Positions 1 to 11,256 of a stretch of 64,000 nt of DNA are shown here, piece after piece. Position 1 is the stretch's first letter. The number at the start of each line of letters is the position of its first letter. The stretch is taken from contig JAMJFZ010001816.1 of the NCBI GenBank assembly GCA_026225945.1, positions 5,447,501-5,511,500 on the forward strand, read 5' to 3'. Source of the DNA: Cricetomys ansorgei (taxonomy: Eukaryota; Chordata; Mammalia; Rodentia; Nesomyidae). Both the position numbers and the translations under genes were made by a program. Below the pieces are notes generated by a model. It made no database searches. It was given only the letters and a program-made list of their open reading frames with translations, and was not told the origin of the DNA.

Positions 1-135
1 GCCTTGTGATTTGAGTTAGATCCCCTAGACTCACAAGACACAAGGAGAGAACTGACATCCATCAACTGTCCCCTGAACTCCACATGTGTTCTGTGGCACG
101 TGTGCACAATGTACATACTGACACAAATAAATACA
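1..135 (+). mobile_element. B2/B3-superfamily SINE, 3' part, cut by window start
   Basis: The sequence from the window edge has a box-B-like tRNA segment (gagttagatccc), then the typical aggagagaactgac and gaactccacatgtg body, then an A-rich tail with aaataaata. This is the 3' part of a tRNA-derived rodent SINE of the B2/B3 group; the 5' part lies outside the window. The same subfamily pattern recurs at 21,624-21,810 and, reversed, near 61.8 kb. Exact subfamily is not resolved. Confidence 0.7.
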
Positions 136-313
136 TGCGATTTAGAAATAAGATAAATTTTTAATAGGAAAAGTTAAGATACGATTTAGGAATGATCGAG
201 TTTGAATATACACACGAACAAGTGAATAAATAAATACACGTCATTTAAAAATAAGATATATTTTTTTAAAAGAAAAAGTTCAGATACGATTTAGGGATAA
301 TCGAGTTTGAAAG
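125..313. repeat. Tandem duplication, two copies about 105 bp apart
   Basis: Two successive segments, about 125-208 and 228-313, share the order aaataaataca, atttaaaaataagata, aaaagtt-agatacgattta and atcgagtttga. By eye they agree at roughly 85 percent of positions with small indels. The first copy begins in the tail of the upstream SINE, so the duplication took in part of that tail. Confidence 0.8.
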
Positions 314-319
314 GAGACT

Positions 320-2228
320 AGCTAAATCCTGCAAGCTGACTAACTTGGGAGGCATAAAGAACTGACAGGCAGAGGCAAGGCAGCAGCACGCATGAAAGTC
401 TGCAAGCAAATAAGAGCACGGGGTATATCAAAGAGAAAACACATCCATATGGGAACTTAACGCTCACTTATGTATTAAGAACCATATGATTGCAGAATTT
501 GCTACAAAGTGGCAGACAAGAAGCGGGGGGAGCTAAGAATTGAAACAGGCACTGCTGGTGGCCCACCTAGTAGTAGTCATTCCTCCTGCTAACAGAATTC
601 TGCCTTCAGAAATCCATTTTAATCATTAGCTTCAGGGTTTGTTCACTCCTAGTCACAGGAGGGAAGAAATGGCTTGTAATGTCTTCCGTAAGAAAATCCA
701 GGTGAGTTCACTGCTTTTTGCCAGGTTGGCATAAACATGAGTGTGTCATATAACGTACCCCAGCTGGTGAAAGTCTAGCCTTGTTCTCATGATCTCGTAC
801 GTTTATTTAGGTTATTCATTCACGACTCACTGAGAAAACCACAAACTGTATCACATAGTGATCATCCGTTGGGTAAGCCAAAGCTGCTCCATAGAGTGGG
901 GAGTTCAGAGAAAACTTCATTTCTGGATAATTTACTTAAATACCAATGAATTATTTTATTAGTTTTTTCAATAGAATCAGCTCCTTGGTAACAATGGGTA
1001 GAAAACCTAAGACGTATCCATCACACACAATTTACAGAGGGGAGATGGAATAGAGAACAAACAAAAGAAACAAAGCTACTATAAAAAGCTTCCTTCCTCA
1101 TCTAAACCCTGGTCACAAAGGAGAACATGCTTTATGACCTAGTAATCTTCTCCCAGATGGATATGGTACTGCTCGCAATGAATTCACCATGAAGAAAGCT
1201 TGGCTCTGTGGGGATCTCCATATGGATTACATGCACATAGTCACCTGTAAGCCAGCAGAATAGAGGAGAAGGTGAGTCTCAGACTAGGCATGTTCTGCAT
1301 GCATGAGAAGTGTTTATAGCTAATCACCTTCCCATCAGGGACCAGTCACACCAGCTTCCCACTGGTCTCTTTACCTGAAAGTCCTCTCATACGGATTCAC
1401 GGTATGCTGGCTCTATCTGTGAACATGACTGACTACTCATACTTTCGCCCAAAGTCAGCACAGTCTACACTTTGATTGTTTGTTCTCCGTGTCCTTTCAA
1501 TTTGCTGACATCTTTTATTTTCAAATGGACATGATGCTTTACACACTTTACACAAATTATTACCCCTACCACTAATACCTCAGCTGAATTATCTATTCCT
1601 GATATAACTCATTGATTACCTTACTCTTCTATTACATAAATTATTCCGGTAAATTGTTGTGTGCTGTTTGCACTCACAGAAATTGGACTCTGGGTGTTAA
1701 AAGGACTCCTTTATCCCAGACTCCAGCTCAAATTACCTCCAGGATTCCCTGTCCTAGGGCAGGCTGGACCCTGGCTCTGTAACAAGGAGGAAGAAAAATA
1801 TCGAATAGCTAAGGGTATTGAATTTGTGCCCTAGAGAAGAGCTGCAATTATTCTAATAGAAGAGACTATCATTAATCCCTGATAGAAAAAAAAAATGTCT
1901 GTGGTAAGAATGTGAAGCTGGAAACACTTCATTTGGGAAGTCTAGCCATACTGTCTCTACAGAGCTTCCTCCCTAGTGTCTGTTGGATACTGTGAGCTCC
2001 TGAGCTGACGGTGCTTTGAAATCTATTCACTGCTTGCTATTTCTCCTTTTACTTGCAGTATACTTAATACTCATACTTATTTAAAAACTAAGTAATTACT
2101 ATCGTGAATCGTTCTCTGTATAGAACATCTCAATTACCCCAGAATATCCGGTCTGAGACCAGGATTTTGTCAGTTTGTTCCCTATTCTTTCAATGCCCCG
2201 AAGAGTTTTGGGCTAAAAGTTGATATCC
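320..2228. other. Unique AT-rich sequence without recognised repeats
   Basis: No SINE, LINE, LTR or convincing gene is seen here. The only notable item is an exon-like segment near 653-701, listed separately. A second donor-like aaggtgagt at about 1,270 has no good acceptor close by. Confidence 0.5.
653..701 (+). other. Exon-like segment with ATG (weak)
   Basis: A fair acceptor (gtttgttcactcctag) precedes a 49-base stretch that ends in a perfect donor, CAG|GTGAGT. It holds an ATG at 669 in a strong context (gaagaaATGG) that stays open for 11 codons to the donor, giving MACNVFRKKIQ. I do not recognise the peptide. Single consensus donors are expected by chance in a window of this size, and several others are present on both strands, so this is a weak candidate. 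Confidence 0.15.
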
Positions 2229-2243
2229 AAGAAATATGATTGA

Positions 2244-2419
2244 GCCAGGCAGTAGTGGCGCACACCTTTAATCCTAGCACTACGGAGGTAAGGGCAGGAG
2301 GACCTCTGAGTTCCAGGCCAGCCTGGACTACAGAATGAGTTCTAGAATAACTAGAGTTACAACAGAGAAACCCTGTCTCGAAAAACAAACAAACAAAAAA
2401 GTAAAAATAACTTAAAAAA
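2244..2419 (+). mobile_element. B1 SINE with target-site duplication
   Basis: This is a near full-length B1 (7SL-derived SINE): it starts gccaggcagtagtggcgcac, contains tttaatcctagcac and ccagcctggactacag, and ends with aaaccctgtctcgaaaaacaaac and an A-rich tail. A near-perfect duplication of aagaaatatgattga flanks it (2,229-2,243 and 2,420-2,435), as expected for L1-driven insertion. Moderate divergence from the consensus indicates an old, inactive copy. Confidence 0.95.
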
Positions 2420-2578
2420 AAGAAATAATGATTGAAGAAACAAATCAGCTCTGAAATTATTTTGTGTATTTTTTAAACCACTGTGTCCTGAACATCATGT
2501 GGTCTGTGTTTGGTTTTACTTTTTTAATTTTATTTTCAAGTGTGTCTATGTTGAGTATGGTGGGGAAGAGCAGCATGG

Positions 2579-2727
2579 TATTTTTTGTTTTTATGGGACA
2601 TGGTTTCTCTGTCTGTCCCAGAAATCACTCTGTAGACCATGCTGGACTTGAACTCAGAGATCCTCCTGCCTCTGCCTCCCGACTACTGGAAATAAAGGTG
2701 TATACCACCGCTGTCCCGCTAGGCATG
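2579..2727 (-). mobile_element. B1 SINE, antisense
   Basis: Reverse-orientation B1: it begins with the T-rich complement of the tail, then acatggtttctctgtctg, tgaactcagagatcctcctgcctctgcctccc and ends near the complement of the B1 head. Flanks agcatggta and aggcatgtt may be a decayed target duplication. Several substitutions indicate an old copy. Confidence 0.9.
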
Positions 2728-2904
2728 TTCTTAAGATTATTAGGTCCCTAGTAGAGATCCGGAACTTGAGATTCACATCCTACATCAAGGCATACTTGAG
2801 ATTTTCCTTTCTCCTTTTTGAACTAGACTGCCTCTAGCAATCTAAGATCTTAATGGTGGGAGGACTAGAAAGATGTTCAGAGTACGCAGAGAGTCTAAAT
2901 TGTA

Positions 2905-3445
2905 GATCTCCATCTGATCCTTCCACTCAGAGCTCAGGAAACCCCACAGAAGAGGGGGAGGCCAGATTGTAGGAGCCAGAGAGGGTGGAGGAACAGGCGA
3001 TCACGGCCCACTGAATCAACTAAGCAGGGCTCCTATTGGCTCACAGAGACTGAAGCCTCGAGCATGGAGCCTGCATGGGTCAGCCCCAGATCCTCTGAGT
3101 GTATGTTATGGCTGTTAGGTTGGTATTTATGTGGGACTTCTAACAGTCAGAGTGGGGCTGTCTCTGACTCCTTTTCGTTCTCTTGGACTCTTTAATTCCA
3201 GCTGGGTTTCCTCATCCAGCCTTTATATGAGGGCTTGTGCCTTGCCTTACTATATCTTCTTTCATCGTGTTTGGTTGATTTCTCTTGGTGGCCTGAGCTT
3301 TTCTGAAGGTAAATGCACACGGAGTGAATCTGGGGAAGGCGGGAAGTAAGGGGGAGCGGGGAAGAGTGGAGGGAGGAAAAGCTACGGTTAGGATGTACTG
3401 TATGAGAGAATAATTTATTTTCAATAAAAGCAAAAAAGAAAAATG
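2905..3445 (+). mobile_element. LINE-1 3' UTR end (murine L1 type)
   Basis: The text matches the murine L1 3' UTR in order: cagagctcaggaaacccc, the agagccagagag segment, actgaatcaactaagcag, cagagactgaagc, tgcatgggtc, tatgttatggctgtt, ggactcttt, ttgatttctcttggtggcctg, and the GA-rich block ending ggatgtactgtatgagagaataa and ttcaataaaag. No ORF2 sequence remains, so this is a strongly 5'-truncated insertion. Confidence 0.9.
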
Positions 3446-3612
3446 GGTCACCAGCTAAGAGTTCATACTGCTCTTAACAGAAGACCAAGTTTGTTTTCTC
3501 ACATCCCCAACGGGCAGTTCACAGCTGCTTGTAGCTCCAGCTTTAGGGGAATTGACACCCTCTTCTGGCCTCTGCAGGCACCTTCATTCCAAGTGTGCAC
3601 ACACACACATGA
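3446..3612 (+). mobile_element. B3-like SINE abutting the L1 tail
   Basis: The order agctaagagttcatactgc, tagctccagctttagggg, caccctcttctggcctctgcagg, then an alternating AC tail, marks a B2/B3-group SINE that lacks its first bases. It sits directly on the A-rich end of the preceding L1. The ccctcttctggcc core is the segment that in B2-type SINEs resembles a CTCF site. Confidence 0.8.
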
Positions 3613-6600
3613 TGACTATGAATCTTTATCTTTCCATAGAATTTTTATCGAAAGTGGTTTGTATCATCCCTCTAGGAAGCTAACTTACGTTTTCTTTCTA
3701 TCCATCCTGGTTCAGCCATGTGGTAGACTCACTCTGAGAACTAGCTTCTTTGCAGCCTAAAGAAAAAAAAAATCAACTAAACCTATTAGAGTGCTTGCCG
3801 AGAAGCACTACCCAAATGCTGTATCTAGGGAAAATGTGAAATTACACTGCTATCTGAAAACCCTGCAATGTCTCCTCTGTCTCCAAGCTCTGCTACCCTT
3901 GCAAGACCTTGGGCTGCGCTCTGACTTTTTGAATTGTGCCAAGAATATCCATCCACCGATGCCCAGCACAGAGCAGAGATATGAGTATTTTGCAGGGATG
4001 GTGGACAGGACATTGAAATGACCCTGTTGGCCAACCCATATCATGCACGTTAACTTGCCCTCTCATGCAAAGTGATTCTGCATCTCTCTGACTCCTGCTC
4101 CCTAAGTGGCCCACGGAAGACGAAAATTCTCAGCACAACTAAGGCCGTTTAAAAAATAAATAAAAAGAATTCATCCTCAAAAGACAGCATCTACTGACGC
4201 CAAAATCCTTTCCTGCTATAAATGTTTATGCTTGTCTGCGTATGACTGTTTATATTAACTGAAAGTCACATATGAATGGCTTGTATGCATTTTAAAGTCA
4301 ACCCAATTGAAAACACAAAGAATCTGAAGGCTACCACAAAGTCATCACTAAATGACACAGCTAGCAAATATCCATCTGATTCCCCACTGTGTCTTAGAGA
4401 GGTTTAACAATTTGATACACTGCTAATTTTTCTAGGCAAATGTAGCTATTTGCATCTATGTATAAAATGCATATGCAGTTTTTATATTAACAGAATCATG
4501 TGAAATATATTGCACTGTAAGATTTTTTTCCCATTAATAATAATAATATATTAGAAATATATTTTATGGACAGTCCATGTATCTCACTTACTTGTGGCTA
4601 TAGGGTTTTCTTTTTCACGAAAGCAACAGGATTTAAGCATTACATGAAATGCCATCCCAACGTCTACTACAGTCATTCTAACAATTGGTAGTTTACGATC
4701 TGTGATGATCAATGTCTTTCGAAATGATTTGGCGATGTTTATTTTTTCACATGAACTTTGAAACAACTTTGAAAGCTAAGTAGAATCAGTCCCTAACTGT
4801 CTTACTTAAATTCACATCACAAGAATGGTTGCTATTAATTAACATGAGGCTGAATTAGAGAGTTAAAACATCATCTTTGCAAAAAGGATCAGGACATGGG
4901 ATGATTTTGCATTTGTCCTTGTTAAGGTTACTTGTTTGACTGACATTATGTTCCCCAATATCATTATCTTAAATGTCAGTTACGAGCAGCAATAAATGAG
5001 TGCTAAGATGTGTCAGAAGAAATTTTACAAGTCAGCCCATAGCCCACTTTCTAGACAAGATATCAAAAGAGTCATCTTTCAGTTCCATTTTCTCAAATTC
5101 TTTCTTTTATTAACAATTTTATAGCTTTAAAGTGACATAGTTTTTCTCACTGTCAATATTTAATCCCATCATGCAAATAATCAACAACATAAGACTCTAT
5201 CATTCCCCTTTAAAGCCTAAAGAAAGAGATTAAAATTTCAATGAAATATGTCATCTAAAGTATGCACTTTTCCTTACAAAGTGTTTTATTGGAATACAAT
5301 TAAAAGTTCTGAATATTTATTTTGAATCAAGTCTTAATGAAGGTAGAGGTGTCAATCAAAGCTCTGATAAAATATGATCATTTTAAATATTTCTTTGTGT
5401 TCTCTATTGTTTTCAATGTATGTTCCTTCGGAGACACAAGCCAACCGTTTGTCACCTCTCTTTGCAGCAGGATATTTCCCACCTGACTTTTGATTTGGCC
5501 TCTGGATTGCTGTTGCCTTTATTAAGATTTTCCTCCTCATCCACTTCCCCTGCTAGAAAATCCAGAAAACAATATAATTATGCCAGATAGTAATAAACAG
5601 CTGTCAGCAATCTACGCATTTATTCCAGACGACTTTTACTATATTTTATTTCCACACAGAACATACTTTTTCAAAATGAAACTTTGTGCAATGAAACCGT
5701 CAGAACTGGGCTCCTGTCAATCATCAATACAGGAAATAAAGCTGCAAAAGACAGTTGATCTACATAGAGAACTTAAAAACATGTACTGCATGCAGATACA
5801 AGAACTTTCCTAAGTGATCATTCCATTTAATGATTGTATCTATCACAATTTCACAGGAAATTAAAAAAAAAAACTCTGCTTATTTTTTCAAGAAAGTATT
5901 TAAGAGGGGATACTGAATGCTTATGGCGATATTCACAGGCATCATGGGAAAGGTAGGCATTAATTTGTGGGTGAAAAAGAAAGTTAGAATTTAGAAATAT
6001 AAATATAAACATAAATCTGTCTCATGGATAACGGTGTGAGAGCACCACTGCTGGTCTTCAGGTTATCAACATATCCAAAAGGTGCTGAGCCTCCAATCCC
6101 AAAGCTCAGCTACAAGACACTGTCACCTTCTGCCCACTTCTGCAGAGTCTCTTGCCTCTTACTGTCAGAGAACACCCTGCTTCAATCTTGTATTTAAGGC
6201 CTTTCATGGATGAACCCTTGCTGGGATTAAACTTAAATCTTGCAGCAGAAGTTCGGAAAGCGTAGTCCCTAGGCTTCAGACTACGAGACACACGGAGGTG
6301 TTACGGGCAGAGACGGTGCTAGACCTTGTCAGGACATATCTCACTCAAATGCTCATTAGCGGGGTTTCTAAGATCATAGGGTCTCATTGGAAACTCAGAA
6401 TACATATATTTATCTCGCATTTAGCTGACACTATTTCCCTATGAAACTCATTTGGATGTCCCAGTTTCCCAATCACAAAAAAACCTAAATTAATGCTTCG
6501 GACCATGGAAGCCTTGTCAGAATTACACTCTCAGATGATGGTTTAAAATTGCTTTCATAACTGAACTCAGGAGGGCGGAACCTATCACCTCTCCATTTTT

Positions 6601-7365
6601 ACTTTCTGGTAGTATGAAAGTGGGAGAATGAATTATAAAACTTGGCTAGCACTTTCCTGGTGCCAAACCAAATTAATACCTCCTTCCTTCCCTTGAGTCA
6701 TGTTTCCATAGGAGGAGATTAATGTACTTTCAATCTGGTTAGGTGGTTTTGGATAACCAAAGTTCTTGTCAGTTTTATTGAATCATTCATGAAATTGGTT
6801 TGAACCCATAGAGGACACTCCATCTTCAAAGACTAATTTGGTTATTTGGGGATGAATTTCATGCAGTTTTCAAGATAGATTATCTGCTTCCATTTTAATG
6901 AGCCTCGGGTTTACATAATCTTGGGTAGTTTCCAGCAATGTTTTTCTCAGTGGCTATGAATCTCAGTAACTTAGGCAACAAATTTTCATTTATATTCCTT
7001 GATTTTTAGCTCCAGACCCCTTATAAAATGTCTGTTTTAAATTATACATGTTTATTAATATCAAAATCACCATGATGTCAAAGCAAAACTCTACCTCAAT
7101 GTTATTTTTGTCTTCAGCATATGAAAAATTGAGAGGACGGAAAGATACAACTACACGTTCACTAGAACGACAAATTGAAAATTCTTATGACATTATCTAT
7201 TGGCAGGGATGAGAAAAATATTGAAACATTTTAGGAATATAAAAAATGCTAACCTATTAGGTAAACAGTTTGAATTTTTAAAATATTAAATATGTGCCCA
7301 TCAGTTAGCCCAGCCATTTTTTTAGTTAAATATTTACTGAAGAGGAAGGAAAGCAATTATTCCAT
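3613..7365. other. Unique AT-rich stretch, no recognised repeat or gene
   Basis: About 3.7 kb with short A/T runs and no recognisable SINE, LINE or LTR. Short open frames exist on both strands, for example 3,791-4,021 and 5,580-5,813, but none shows a domain or a convincing splice context. Repeat-free blocks like this may hold conserved non-coding elements, which cannot be judged without an alignment. Confidence 0.5.
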
Positions 7366-7367
7366 AA

Positions 7368-7755
7368 AGATTTGTGCATAATCATAAAAGCTGCTGCATT
7401 TGTAATAGCAGGAAACGTTAAAACCCCAAAATGTCAACCAACAGATGAATGGTTAAATAAATGGAATAAGCTATTAAACATTCGCCTTGGCCGATGAACG
7501 TTAAGTTTGTGGTGCCGAGTGAGTGGAGCTAAACAAAATGATTAAGAACTGAGAGACCCATCTACACACAATCCTAGAAAATGTATGGCAATCTGTATAA
7601 AAGGGAAGCAGACAGGCATTGCTTTGGGGTAAAGAGATGGGTAGTCAGGAGCGGCAAATTGGAAGTGGGGATTTAGGAGGAGTTGCAGACGGTGGATATA
7701 GTCTAATATACATGAACTCACGCATGAAATTTCCGAAGAATAAATAAAAATAAAA
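7368..7755 (+). mobile_element. Ancient L1M-type LINE-1 3' end
   Basis: The segment has the mammalian-wide L1 landmark tttgtaatagcag, aatgtcaaccaacagatgaatggttaaataaatgg, then a weak match to the old L1 3' UTR: aaaatgtatggcaatctg, gaagcagacaggcattgctttgggg and gtggatatag. Heavy decay fits an insertion that predates the rodents. A 139-codon minus-strand frame crosses it and has no coding meaning. Confidence 0.75.
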
Positions 7756-7804
7756 ACCAAAAGTAAGTATAGGCCTGGCTTAACTGGATTTTCTGTGTTG
7801 AGGT

Positions 7805-8165
7805 TTGTACAAGTTATTGTTCTGTGGCTGTAATAAAATTCGTGGCAACGGCAGCTTTCAGTAGGAAGAGTTGGAAGAAGTGCATGTGGTCCAGGAGGAT
7901 GCATCCATGATTGCAGGCATGCTAGCAGAGGCATGGCAGGAGCACGAAGCTGGGAACTCAATCTTCAGTGGCAAACACAAAGCAGAGAGAGCAAACTGGA
8001 AGTTACACAACCTCAGTGACGTACTCTCTAGAGCAAAGCCACACACCACTTAAACCCCTTTCATCACCACCACCAGCCTGGAACAAAGAGTTCAAATGCT
8101 TGACCCTATCAGAGATATTTCTCATTCAGCTTATCACACCACACTCCTGGTACCAATTTTTGTTT
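7805..8165 (-). mobile_element. MaLR-type LTR, antisense
   Basis: The order ctgtggctgtaataaaatt, agcagaggcatggcaggagcacgaagctgg, gcagagagagcaaactggaag, and gttcaaatgcttgaccctatcagagatatttctcattc is the reversed layout of rodent MaLR LTRs. No internal retroviral sequence is attached, so it is a solo LTR or a fragment. Subfamily (MT or ORR1 type) is not resolved. Confidence 0.75.
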
Positions 8166-8166
8166 C

Positions 8167-8535
8167 AGTGAGGCACCTGTTGCTCTGATAACACATCACA
8201 ACTAAAAACAATTTAGGGAAGAAAGGGTTTATCTCGTCTTAAAACTCCTAGCTCATACGTCTCACTGAGGGAAGCCAAGGCAAGAACTCGAGCAGAAAAA
8301 GAGGCAGGAAATGTAAAGGGAAGTTGCTTACTGGCTTGCTACTTTTAGCTAATATTCTTACAACTCTCAGGATCACCTCTCCAAGAGTTGAAGCAACCCA
8401 CAGAGGCCAGAACCCTTCCATGTCAATCAACAGTCAAGAAAATGCAACCCAGACATGCAATGGGCAATTCAACTGAAGGTCTACCTTCCCAAAGTGACTT
8501 TAGTTCATGTCATACTCACAAAACTAGGCAACATT
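8167..8535 (-). mobile_element. ERVL/MaLR-type LTR, antisense
   Basis: It begins gaggcacctgttgctctgataacacatcac, followed by gaagaaagggtttatctcgtctta, aagttgcttactggcttgct and gtcaatcaacagtcaagaaaatgc, and ends gactttagttcatgtcatactcacaaaact. This is the reverse of the common rodent LTR whose sense 3' end reads aaataaaccctttcctccccaagttgc. The same family appears in sense at 8,820-8,968, 54,985-55,338 and 57,863-58,232. Confidence 0.75.
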
Positions 8536-8819
8536 GGGTTTCTTACGAGATTCAGTTAAAAGTCAAACAGAGCTACAGTTACATGACAGTAGCTGGAATA
8601 CCGTCTTCCAAGCTGGCCGTGTACATGGCTGTTGGCAGAAGGTCTTGATTCCTTTCCATGGGATTTTTACCTGAAGTTGTCTTGTACACAATTCGACTGA
8701 AGGAAAAATAGAGGAATGGAGTCTTCCAATTCATCATCTCATTAGTGCTGTGTCAGCACTTCAACCTTCCTGTTGTTCAGAGACCAATCCTGCTGGAAAA
8801 TGGGAGGAAACTACACAAA
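8536..8819. other. Unassigned spacer between inverted LTR pieces
   Basis: About 280 bases separate the antisense LTR from a sense LTR tail. The text gccgtgtacatggctgttggcagaaggtcttgattcc resembles a decayed LTR or other old repeat, but I cannot assign it. No gene is visible. Confidence 0.4.
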
Positions 8820-8968
8820 TCCTAGGAATCCCCTGTCTGAGTTCCTGCCCTAAGGGCTTTCAGTGATGAAAATGGAAAATGGAAATGTGAGAGAAATAAA
8901 CCCTTTAGTCCCCAAGTTGCTTTTGATCATGGTGTTTCATCACAGTGATAGTAATCCTAACCAAGATA
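8820..8968 (+). mobile_element. LTR 3' fragment, sense
   Basis: The end of the rodent LTR is clear: tgagttcctgcccta, tttcagtgatgaaaatgg, gagaaataaacccttta, ccaagttgcttttgatcatggtgtttcatcacagtgatagtaatcctaaccaagata. The AATAAA is the LTR polyadenylation signal. It faces the antisense LTR at 8,167-8,535, forming an imperfect inverted pair. Confidence 0.8.
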
Positions 8969-8999
8969 CTCTCTTTGCCTAACGATTGATGTGTTACAG

Positions 9000-9060
9000 G
9001 AAAAAAACAAAAAACAAACAAACAAACAAATGAAACAAATATAAAATATAAAAAAAAAAA
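9000..9060. repeat. A-rich low-complexity run with (CAAA)n
   Basis: A run of aaaaaacaaaaaacaaacaaacaaac followed by A-rich sequence. It resembles the decayed tail of a retroposon, but no SINE or LINE body is recognisable immediately upstream. Confidence 0.7.
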
Positions 9061-9989
9061 ATTGAAACTTGACTCCAGCCTCTTCAGAACACTTTGGGTT
9101 CCAGAGTCTTTACTGAACGTTTCAGAGATTATATGTTGGTATTATTTAAGGCAGATGAAGGTCCATTACAACTTCATGATAGGAAGAAATAATGGGAAGG
9201 CTCTTGGGTTTCTTACACCCTTCACCAAAATAGAGATAATTTCAGCGTATTTATTTGCTACATAAGACATTTAAAGCAATATTTTAAAAATATTTTTAAG
9301 AAAACATATTACTACACTATATATTAATGTAGAGAAGACTAAATATTAACTTCGATTTTATTTCTTATAGACAATTTGAACAATGAACTAAGCAATAAAC
9401 AAAACTATTTCTTAAAAAGCAAACTGAAATCTTTTTGAATCAGCTATTAGCTCCCACAGGCACTCCAGGGGATGTCACTGCCCACAGTGGTCAGGGCATC
9501 AGGCAGGCAATCTTCACTCTCCCTTCTCCCCTTCAGCTCCAGTCCCCAAACTCATCCTTAGCTTTGTAGCAAACAGACTTCTGTGACTTCTTCTTCTTCT
9601 TTTCTGCCCCTGTTTCTAGGTGTATACAAAGGTCCGAGTGGCATGCCCAGCTTTCCTCCCTCCTATGGAATTTCTTCTCAACATTCCACCTCTTTCTAGC
9701 CTATCCCTATTCCTTGGTTGTCTGTTCCCAATATCTAGAAACAAGTTCTACTCTGGGCCTGCAGTGGTCACCCCTGGCAGGGTCTCAGAAGCATTCCCTA
9801 CCAGGCAACCTACTGCCACCACACTCTCCTGAGAAACAGAGAGGGTAACAGAAACCAAGGAATGGAATACCCACCTAACAAACACAAGACCAGATAGCAT
9901 CACCTAGAATTGCAAACATCCCAAATTCAGATGCCTAAATGCCAGTGTAAAAACAAAACCAATAACAGCAAGGGAAATATGGCTCCATT

Positions 9990-11222
9990 AGATAGAAAAA
10001 GATATTGCAAGCAAGTGGACCCAAGAAGCAAGCTGTTGTAGTTATTTTAATATTTAACAAATAGATTTCAAACTAAAACTAACAGAAAAGATAGGAAAGA
10101 ATGCTACATATTAATAAAAAAATTTACCAATAGGACATTGCAATTCTTAACATTTATTCTTCAAACACAAGAACATCCTAGTTATTAAAGAAACACTAAT
10201 ACAGTTTAAATCACGCAATGACCTTCACACACTGATGGTGGGAGACTCAATATTCAACTCTTGCCAACAGACAAATAATCTAGATAAAAACTAAACAGAG
10301 AACCACTGGTGCTAACAATTGTTATAAATCAAATGGACCTAAGACATATGTATAGAACATTTCACACCAAAACAAAGGACTATACCTTCTTTTCAGCACC
10401 TCATGGCATTTCCTCCAAAACTGATCACATAGTTGGACAAAAAGCAAGTCTCAACAGATATATAAAAATTTAAATAACATAATGCTTCCTATCAGACCAC
10501 AGTGAATTAAAGATGGATAGCAACCACAACAATGGAAAGAACGGAAAGTATACAAACTCATGAAAACTGGACAACTCACCCCTGGGTGAAAAATGGCCAA
10601 CTTGGAAGTTAAAAGATTAAGGACTTTCTCTAATTTAATTAAAACTAATATACAACATACTCAAATTTATGAAACACGGTGAGGGCCATTTTAAAAGGCA
10701 AGCTCACAGCACTAAGTGCCTACATAAAAATATCAGAAACTTATCACACTTATAACTTAATGGCACACACAAAGGACACAAAAGCTCTGGAACGAAAAGA
10801 GGAAGAAATAATACCCAAGAAGGATTAGACAGTAGGAAAGAAAGATCTGCACAGAGTCGAAATCAATAAAATAGACATAAACAAATGGCAACAACAACTA
10901 CAGAAAAAACCACACACACACAAAGAATCAATGAAACAAAGAATTGTTTCTTTGAGAAATCAGTTAAGATTGGCAAACCCTTAGGCAATTAACCAGGACA
11001 GAGAGAAGAACCAAATTAACAAAATTAGAGACAAAATGGGATCATAAAAACAGCCACCAAAGAAATCCAGAGAATCAAAGACCTGTCCTCCACTAAATTG
11101 TAAAATCTAAAAATAATGAATGAGTTTCTTGACATATACCAACTACCAAAGTTAAATCAAGAAATGACAAGCAATTTAAACAGAGCTATAACTCCTAATG
11201 AAATAGAAGCTGTAGTTAAAAG

Positions 11223-11256
<34 letters not shown>

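Noticed and set aside
7542..7961. 139-codon minus-strand frame
   Set aside because: It crosses an ancient L1 3' end and the start of an antisense MaLR LTR; no domain and no splice context.
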